DNA from: Simonsiella sp051414845
GTDB lineage: Bacteria; Pseudomonadota; Gammaproteobacteria; Burkholderiales; Neisseriaceae
DNA length: 64,000 bases
Direction: 5' to 3'
Assembly: GCA_051414845.1 (NCBI GenBank)
Contig: CP183313.1
Coordinates: 744,001-808,000 of the forward strand
Shown here: in pieces, positions 59,315 to 64,000 of the stretch
Layout: every line of letters starts with the position of its first letter
Position numbering within the stretch: the stretch's first letter is position 1
Made by a program: the position numbers and the translations under genes
Notes under the pieces: generated by a model
Told to the model about the DNA's origin: nothing
What the model saw: only the letters and a program-made list of their open reading frames with translations
Database searches by the model: none

Positions 59315-60067
59315 TTAAAATTGGTTTTTCCATTCGCGCAAGGCAATAAATACGGCTTCTTCGCTGTTTTTCAGGCTGCTTGAAAACTCAGTTGCGCTGT
59401 GTTGCACTTGGGTAATATGTGTGCGCAAAAACGGGTTGATTTTGCGTTCGTGTGCCAGCGAAACAGGCAAAGTCGGTGTGTTTTTCGCGTTTTCTAAGGC
59501 TGCCTGAATGTCGCGGTTTTCTGGCTCAACGGCAGCGGCGAAACGTAAATTGTTGGCAGTGTATTCGTGCGCTGGGTAGAACAAAGTATTTTCAGGCAGC
59601 GTGTTTAAGCGCGTTAAACTGTGATACAGCCAGTCGGGACGTTGCGTAAAGGCGCGTCCGCAGCCAGCGGAGAATAAGGTGTCGCCACAAAATACATGTA
59701 GGCTGCCTGAAATGTCGGTGAGAAAACAGAGATGATTTTCGGTGTGTCCTGCCGTGTGCCACACTTGCGCTTCAATGTTATGCCATTGAATATTATCGCC
59801 TTCTTGTACGGTTTGAGTGGCTGCCTGAATGTCGGACGCGCCAAAAATTTCTGCATTGGGAAACGCGTTTTTCAACGCCGCAATGCCGCTTGTGTGGTCG
59901 CCATGATGGTGCGTAATCCATATCTGCTCTAATTGCAAATTGTGCGCGCGCAAATAGTTTAAAACAGGCTCGGCTTGACCAGGGTCAATGACTACGGCGC
60001 GATTGTCTTGTTGAATCAACCAGATATAGTTGTCGTCAAAAGCGGGAATTGGGGTAATGGTGGGCAT
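59315..60067 (-). CDS. gloB: Hydroxyacylglutathione hydrolase (glyoxalase II)
   Basis: 250 residues. The metallo-beta-lactamase motif THHHGDHTSG, GHTENHLCF, FCGDTLFSAGCGR and the C-terminal INPFLRTH are all present. It hydrolyses S-lactoylglutathione. It is close to gshB, which makes glutathione. Confidence 0.95.
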   Translation of the reverse strand: MPTITPIPAFDDNYIWLIQQDNRAVVIDPGQAEPVLNYLRAHNLQLEQIWITHHHGDHTSGIAALKNAFPNAEIFGASDIQAATQTVQEGDNIQWHNIEAQVWHTAGHTENHLCFLTDISGSLHVFCGDTLFSAGCGRAFTQRPDWLYHSLTRLNTLPENTLFYPAHEYTANNLRFAAAVEPENRDIQAALENAKNTPTLPVSLAHERKINPFLRTHITQVQHSATEFSSSLKNSEEAVFIALREWKNQF

Positions 60068-60142
60068 ATTGTGTTCTTAATATAAATGATTGAGGCAGCC
60101 TGAAAAATAAATCATTTTTTCAGGCTGCCTATTGATGAAATT

Positions 60143-60340
60143 TTATTGACCAACACCGCCAAAATGCGTGTTACCCAAACGCGCTTGCACGCGGTCGCGG
60201 TCTTTTTTGCGGATGGTTTCTGCTAAATTGAGCATACGTTCCGCCAATTCATCATCTTGCAGCGCGTTTTCTTGGGCGTTAATCAACATCGCTGCCAATT
60301 GCATGGCTTGGAATTTATCAATAAATTGATTGTCTTGCAT
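60143..60340 (-). CDS. Hypothetical protein, 65 aa
   Basis: Begins MQDNQFIDKFQAMQLAAMLI, helical and charged, ends HFGGVGQ. The start at 60340 has GGAAA upstream. It lies between gloB and gshB in the same direction. Family not recognised. Confidence 0.65.
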   Translation of the reverse strand: MQDNQFIDKFQAMQLAAMLINAQENALQDDELAERMLNLAETIRKKDRDRVQARLGNTHFGGVGQ

Positions 60341-60412
60341 GATGTTTCCTTTCGGTTGGGTTGGTTTGAATTCGGCGTATGATAGCACAAAGTTTTGTTT
60401 ATTCTAAAACTT

Positions 60413-61372
60413 TCAGGCAGCCTGAACATTGCGTTCTATCGAGTTGATAAACATCGCTGCGACATCAAAATCTTTCTGCTGGGTAATTTCCTGAAAACCC
60501 GTAGGACTGGTTACATTCACTTCGGTCAAATAATCGCCAATGATGTCCAAACCTGCCAACAAAATGCCACGGCGTTTTAATTCAGGCGCGAGCGTTTGCG
60601 CGATTTCTTTATCGCGCGCTGACAATTCTTGCGCTACACCACGACCGCCAGCCGCTAAATTGCCGCGCGTTTCGCCATTTTGTGGAATGCGCGCCAATGC
60701 AAACGGTACCACTTCGCCGTCAATTACCAGTACGCGTTTGTCGCCGTGTACGATTTCGGAAATGTAACGCTGCGCCATAATACTGCGCGAATCCAGTTGC
60801 ATTAAGGTTTCCAAAATGCTGCCGATATTCGGGTCATCTTGGCGCAAACGGAAAATACCCATGCCGCCCATGCCGTCTAGCGGTTTCACAATAATGTCGT
60901 TATGTTCAGCTAAAAATTGGCGCACATCCGCGGCGTGTGTCGTTACCAAAGTGGGCGCGGTAAACTGGGCAAAGTTCAAAATCGCCAATTTCTCATTGAA
61001 ATCGCGCATGGCTTGTCCGCTGTTGAATACCTTTGCTCCTTGTTCGGAAGCGAGTGTAAGTAATTGAGTTGCATACAAATATTGCATATCAAACGGCGGG
61101 TCGGTACGCATAATCACTACATCAAACTCGTTTAAGGCTGCCTGAAAACGTTTTTCGATGCGAAACCAATTTTTATCAGAATCATCTTTCGCACCGATAA
61201 ATTCAAATGCGCTCACTTGTGCGATGACTTTACCGTTTTGCACCGATAATTCGCTGCTTAAAGTGTGCGCAAGTTGATGTCCACGCTTTGCCGCTTCGCG
61301 CATCATGGCGTAGGTGGTGTCTTTATAGGTTTTGAAGCTGATGAGCGGGTCGGCGATAAAGAGGATATTCAT
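60413..61372 (-). CDS. gshB: Glutathione synthetase
   Basis: 319 residues. ATP-grasp motifs VKPLDGMGGMGIFRL, ALARIPQNGETRGNLAAGGR and GIDIIGDYLTEVNVTSPTG-type end (LAGLDIIGDYLTEVNVTSPT) identify it. It adds glycine to gamma-glutamylcysteine. The C-terminal VQAA and stop come from a DUS. Confidence 0.95.
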   Translation of the reverse strand: MNILFIADPLISFKTYKDTTYAMMREAAKRGHQLAHTLSSELSVQNGKVIAQVSAFEFIGAKDDSDKNWFRIEKRFQAALNEFDVVIMRTDPPFDMQYLYATQLLTLASEQGAKVFNSGQAMRDFNEKLAILNFAQFTAPTLVTTHAADVRQFLAEHNDIIVKPLDGMGGMGIFRLRQDDPNIGSILETLMQLDSRSIMAQRYISEIVHGDKRVLVIDGEVVPFALARIPQNGETRGNLAAGGRGVAQELSARDKEIAQTLAPELKRRGILLAGLDIIGDYLTEVNVTSPTGFQEITQQKDFDVAAMFINSIERNVQAA

Positions 61373-61399
61373 AAATTTTCCTTTCAGGCTGCCTGAAAT

Positions 61400-61717
61400 T
61401 TATTTAGCAAGCGGTTTTAGGGTGTAGACCAAATTTTGTTGCTTGATTTTAAATAATAAATCAATATTCGGATGCTTGCCTGCGTTTTGTTCGGCGTCGG
61501 CAACGTGTTCGGCAAACCAAGCCAAACCTTGTTGAGCCGCTGCGGCATTTAGGCTGCCTGAAAACTGTTGCGCCAGCGCGTTGTAGAGTTTCAGGCTGCC
61601 TAATTTGCCGTCAATGGCAGGGATGGAATGCACTAAGTTGCCTTGTTCATCATATACTTCTAAGCCGCTTAAATGAGTGATGTCGGGCATTTGGGCTAGG
61701 TTTTCAGCGAAAGACAT
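61400..61717 (-). CDS. DUF2322 family protein
   Basis: 105 residues: MSFAENLAQMPDITHLSGLE, GSLKLYNALAQQF and IDLLFKIKQQNLVYTLKPL. The family occurs next to gshB or upp in Neisseriaceae and relatives; its function is unknown. Two DUS words lie in or near the gene. Confidence 0.8.
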   Translation of the reverse strand: MSFAENLAQMPDITHLSGLEVYDEQGNLVHSIPAIDGKLGSLKLYNALAQQFSGSLNAAAAQQGLAWFAEHVADAEQNAGKHPNIDLLFKIKQQNLVYTLKPLAK

Positions 61718-61775
61718 AAGGGTTTCCTTTTAATTAGATGTAAATTGAGTTTTCAGGCAGTCTGAAAACTGAAAA

Positions 61776-62408
61776 TTAGCCATGCTTTGTACCAAAAATC
61801 TTATCGCCCGCGTCGCCCAAACCTGGAATGATGTAGCCGTTTTCATTCAAATGGCTGTCCAATGCGGCGGTATAAATGGTTACATCTGGGTGTGCTTCGT
61901 TTACGATTTTCACGCCCTCTGGCGCAGCAACCAGCACCAAAGCCTTGATATTTTGGCAACCTTTGCTTTTGAGCAAGTCAATTGTGGCAACCATTGAGCC
62001 GCCCGTTGCCAACATCGGGTCAATAATCAGGGCAGGGCGTTCGTCCATTTTGTCCACTAGTTTTTCAAAATATGAAACAGGTTGCAGCGTTTCTTCATCG
62101 CGTTGCAAGCCAACAACGCTGATTTTGGCGGTCGGAATCAAATCCAACACGCCATCGAGCATACCCAAACCTGCGCGTAAAATTGGTACAATGGTTACGG
62201 TTTTGCCTTTGATTTGTTGCCCTTGAATTTTGCCGCACCAGCCATCGATTTCAGTTTCTTCAATTTCAAAATCGCGCGTGGCTTCGTATGCCATTAAACG
62301 GGCTAACTCTTTGGTTAATGTGCGAAATTTGCCTGTGCTGCAATCGGCTTCGCGCATTAGGCTGAGTTTGTGTTTCACTAATGGGTGTTCAATAATGTGG
62401 ATATTCAT
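61776..62408 (-). CDS. upp: Uracil phosphoribosyltransferase
   Basis: 210 residues. VPILRAGLGMLDGVLDLIP, the PRPP loop DPMLATGGSMVATID and the C-terminal YIIPGLGDAGDKIFGTK are typical. It salvages uracil to UMP. Confidence 0.96.
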   Translation of the reverse strand: MNIHIIEHPLVKHKLSLMREADCSTGKFRTLTKELARLMAYEATRDFEIEETEIDGWCGKIQGQQIKGKTVTIVPILRAGLGMLDGVLDLIPTAKISVVGLQRDEETLQPVSYFEKLVDKMDERPALIIDPMLATGGSMVATIDLLKSKGCQNIKALVLVAAPEGVKIVNEAHPDVTIYTAALDSHLNENGYIIPGLGDAGDKIFGTKHG

Positions 62409-62546
62409 GGCATTTCCTTATAGCAAATAGAGTGGATAAACGGCGCGCATTATATGCTTTTTAAAGGGATAATTAAAGTTTTCAGGCTGCCTGAAATCAG
62501 GTATATTGCGGTTTCTCGATTCAATCATCATGCACAGGAACAGGCT

Positions 62547-62963
62547 ATGTTTAGCAAACCAGAAGAATTGATTATGGCGATTTTAGGCGCGTTGTGGGTG
62601 GTGGCGACGTATTTTTTGTCTGCCTACTCAACGCAAGCCAATACCAAATATGTGTTACTGATTACAGGCTTAACCGCGCTGTGGGCGGTAGTGTCGTTTT
62701 TATTTTGGAAATATGACCGCTGGATGTTTTTATGGCCCGTGTTGCTCGGTTTATTGGTCGCTTGTTGGACGCCTTGGCTCGATTGGTTTGCCTTGCGCGA
62801 TGTGTTGGCAACAGGGGCAACGGGCGATGCCTTGTTAGTCATTCAAAAACCTTGGTATGCAGGTTGGATTTTTAAAGGCATTTTAATTGTTGTACCCATT
62901 ATTTTAGGTTACATTTTCCAATTTCGTCGCCACCGTCAGCGTCGTTTGGCAGGTAAATTCTAA
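62547..62963 (+). CDS. Hypothetical membrane protein, 138 aa
   Basis: Four hydrophobic helices (for example ALWVVATYFLSAYS, GLTALWAVVSFLFWKY, LLGLLVACWTPWLDWF, KGILIVVPIILGYIFQ) and a basic C-terminus. Trp-rich. Family not recognised. I use the ATG at 62547; an earlier in-frame start would include a DUS. Confidence 0.75.
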   Translation: MFSKPEELIMAILGALWVVATYFLSAYSTQANTKYVLLITGLTALWAVVSFLFWKYDRWMFLWPVLLGLLVACWTPWLDWFALRDVLATGATGDALLVIQKPWYAGWIFKGILIVVPIILGYIFQFRRHRQRRLAGKF

Positions 62964-62969
62964 ATACGA

Positions 62970-63006
62970 TTTTCAGGCAGCCTGAATGCTTTTCAGGCTG
63001 CCTGAA
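62970..63006. terminator. Inverted DUS pair
   Basis: TTTTCAGGCAGCCTGAATGC is followed by TTTTCAGGCTGCCTGAAAC, two DUS in opposite orientation between a membrane-protein gene and trxB. Confidence 0.65.
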
Positions 63007-63086
63007 ACTTTTACTATTGCCCTCATTCTATTCAAAAGTGTGTAAAGTCGTTACAATCGCGCCGTTATTTACATAAGGAACCCACC

Positions 63087-64000
63087 ATGTCGCAACACCA
63101 CAAACTCATTATTCTCGGCTCAGGCCCAGCAGGTTACACCGCCGCCGTTTATGCCGCACGCGCCAATTTAAACCCCGTGATTATCACAGGCATGGCGCAG
63201 GGCGGACAACTGATGACCACCACCGAAGTGGACAACTGGCCAGCCGACCCAGATGGCGTGCAAGGACCTGAATTGATGGAACGTTTTTTAAAACACGCTG
63301 AACGTTTTGGCACACAAATCGTGTTTGACCAAATCCACACAGCCCAATTGCAACAACGCCCGTTCAAGCTCATCGGCGACATGGGCGAATACACTTGCGA
63401 CGCGCTCATCATCGCTACAGGCGCATCGGCAAAATATTTAGGTTTACCCAGCGAAGAACAATTTGCAGGCAAAGGCGTTTCGGCGTGCGCCACTTGCGAC
63501 GGCTTTTTCTATAAAGGTCAAGATGTTGCCGTAGTCGGTGGTGGCAATACTGCGGTTGAAGAAGCCCTATATTTAGCCAACATCGCCAATACGGTAACCT
63601 TAATTCACCGCCGTGACACCTTCCGCGCCGAAAAAATCATGGTAGAAAAACTCATGCAGCGCGTAGAAGAAGGTAAAATCATCCTAAAAACCAACGCCGT
63701 ATTAGACGAAATTTTGGGCGACGACAACGGCGTAAACAGCGTGCGCTTGAAACTCAACGACGGCAACAGCGAAACTTTGGCGGTGCACGGCGTATTCATT
63801 GCCATCGGACACCATCCCAATACCGATATTTTCAAAGGACAATTGGACATGGATGAAACGGGCTACCTGAAAACCAAAGGTGGCAACGAAGGCAACGCAG
63901 GTGCCACCAATATTGAAGGTGTATGGGCAGCAGGCGATGTTAAAGACCACGTTTACCGCCAAGCCATCACCAGCGCAGCATCAGGCTGTCAAGCGGCTTT
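63087..64000 (+). CDS. trxB: Thioredoxin reductase, 3' end cut by window edge
   Basis: 304 codons are visible. GSGPAGYTAA is the FAD site, CATC at 134-137 the redox disulfide, and VVGGGNTAVEEA the NADPH site. It reduces thioredoxin in the cytoplasm. Ribosome site AAGGAA lies ten bases before the ATG. Confidence 0.96.
   Translation, partial: MSQHHKLIILGSGPAGYTAAVYAARANLNPVIITGMAQGGQLMTTTEVDNWPADPDGVQGPELMERFLKHAERFGTQIVFDQIHTAQLQQRPFKLIGDMGEYTCDALIIATGASAKYLGLPSEEQFAGKGVSACATCDGFFYKGQDVAVVGGGNTAVEEALYLANIANTVTLIHRRDTFRAEKIMVEKLMQRVEEGKIILKTNAVLDEILGDDNGVNSVRLKLNDGNSETLAVHGVFIAIGHHPNTDIFKGQLDMDETGYLKTKGGNEGNAGATNIEGVWAAGDVKDHVYRQAITSAASGCQAA

Noticed and set aside
1..64000. Regularly seen CAGGCWGCCTG repeats as a possible CRISPR or phage repeat array
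   Set aside because: They are dispersed 10-12 base DUS words with irregular spacing, not repeat-spacer units. No CRISPR array or cas gene was seen.

Overview
The window looks like the chromosome of a Neisseriaceae bacterium. A 12-base uptake-type word, AGGCAGCCTGAA read on one strand and AGGCTGCCTGAA on the other, occurs well over a hundred times. This is the DNA uptake sequence (DUS) dialect described for the Kingella/Simonsiella/Alysiella side of the family, not the GCCGTCTGAA of Neisseria proper. dRS3-like ATTCCC-N8-GGGAAT repeats and a DMP19-type gene fit the same family. I cannot name the species.

Positions 1 to about 32,560 are a transposable, Mu-like prophage of the BcepMu type: Mu-like head and transposition genes combined with a P2-like contractile tail. 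Its tail end lies beyond the left edge. The order is unusual. From the repressor region near 23 kb, one arm runs leftward: HTH regulators, DUF3102, transposase A, target protein B, small early genes, GemA, Mor, then protease/scaffold, major capsid, head completion, sheath, tube, tape measure and baseplate. The other arm runs rightward: repressor, a two-gene cargo pair, endolysin, holin-like proteins, Rz/Rz1, small and large terminase, portal, MuF, gpG, and then host DNA. The head operon is therefore split between the two arms, with gpG at one prophage end and the protease behind Mor.

Positions 32.66-36.6 kb hold a cold-shock/DUF1294 membrane protein, a DUF486 protein, a hydrolase lipoprotein, a Fic protein whose motif lacks the catalytic histidine, and an AT-rich membrane protein. 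tex follows. At 39.0-41.6 kb an AT-rich gene is cut by an 852-bp IS5-type element with a TA duplication, and it also carries an in-frame TGA.

Positions 41.7-64 kb are ordinary host genes. They include a DNA-glycosylase-like protein, a DMP19 DNA-mimic homologue, rhomboid protease, gamma-carbonic anhydrase-like protein, acyl-CoA synthetase, fbp, an extradiol dioxygenase, an M23 peptidase and the molybdopterin genes moaE/moaD/moaC/mobA. Further right are a lipoprotein, a DASS transporter, DUF456, PAP2, an M16 peptidase, truA, gloB, gshB, upp and the start of trxB. Most intergenic gaps carry DUS words, often as inverted pairs that can fold as terminators. Several gaps hold short dispersed repeats. 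No rRNA, tRNA or CRISPR array was recognised.
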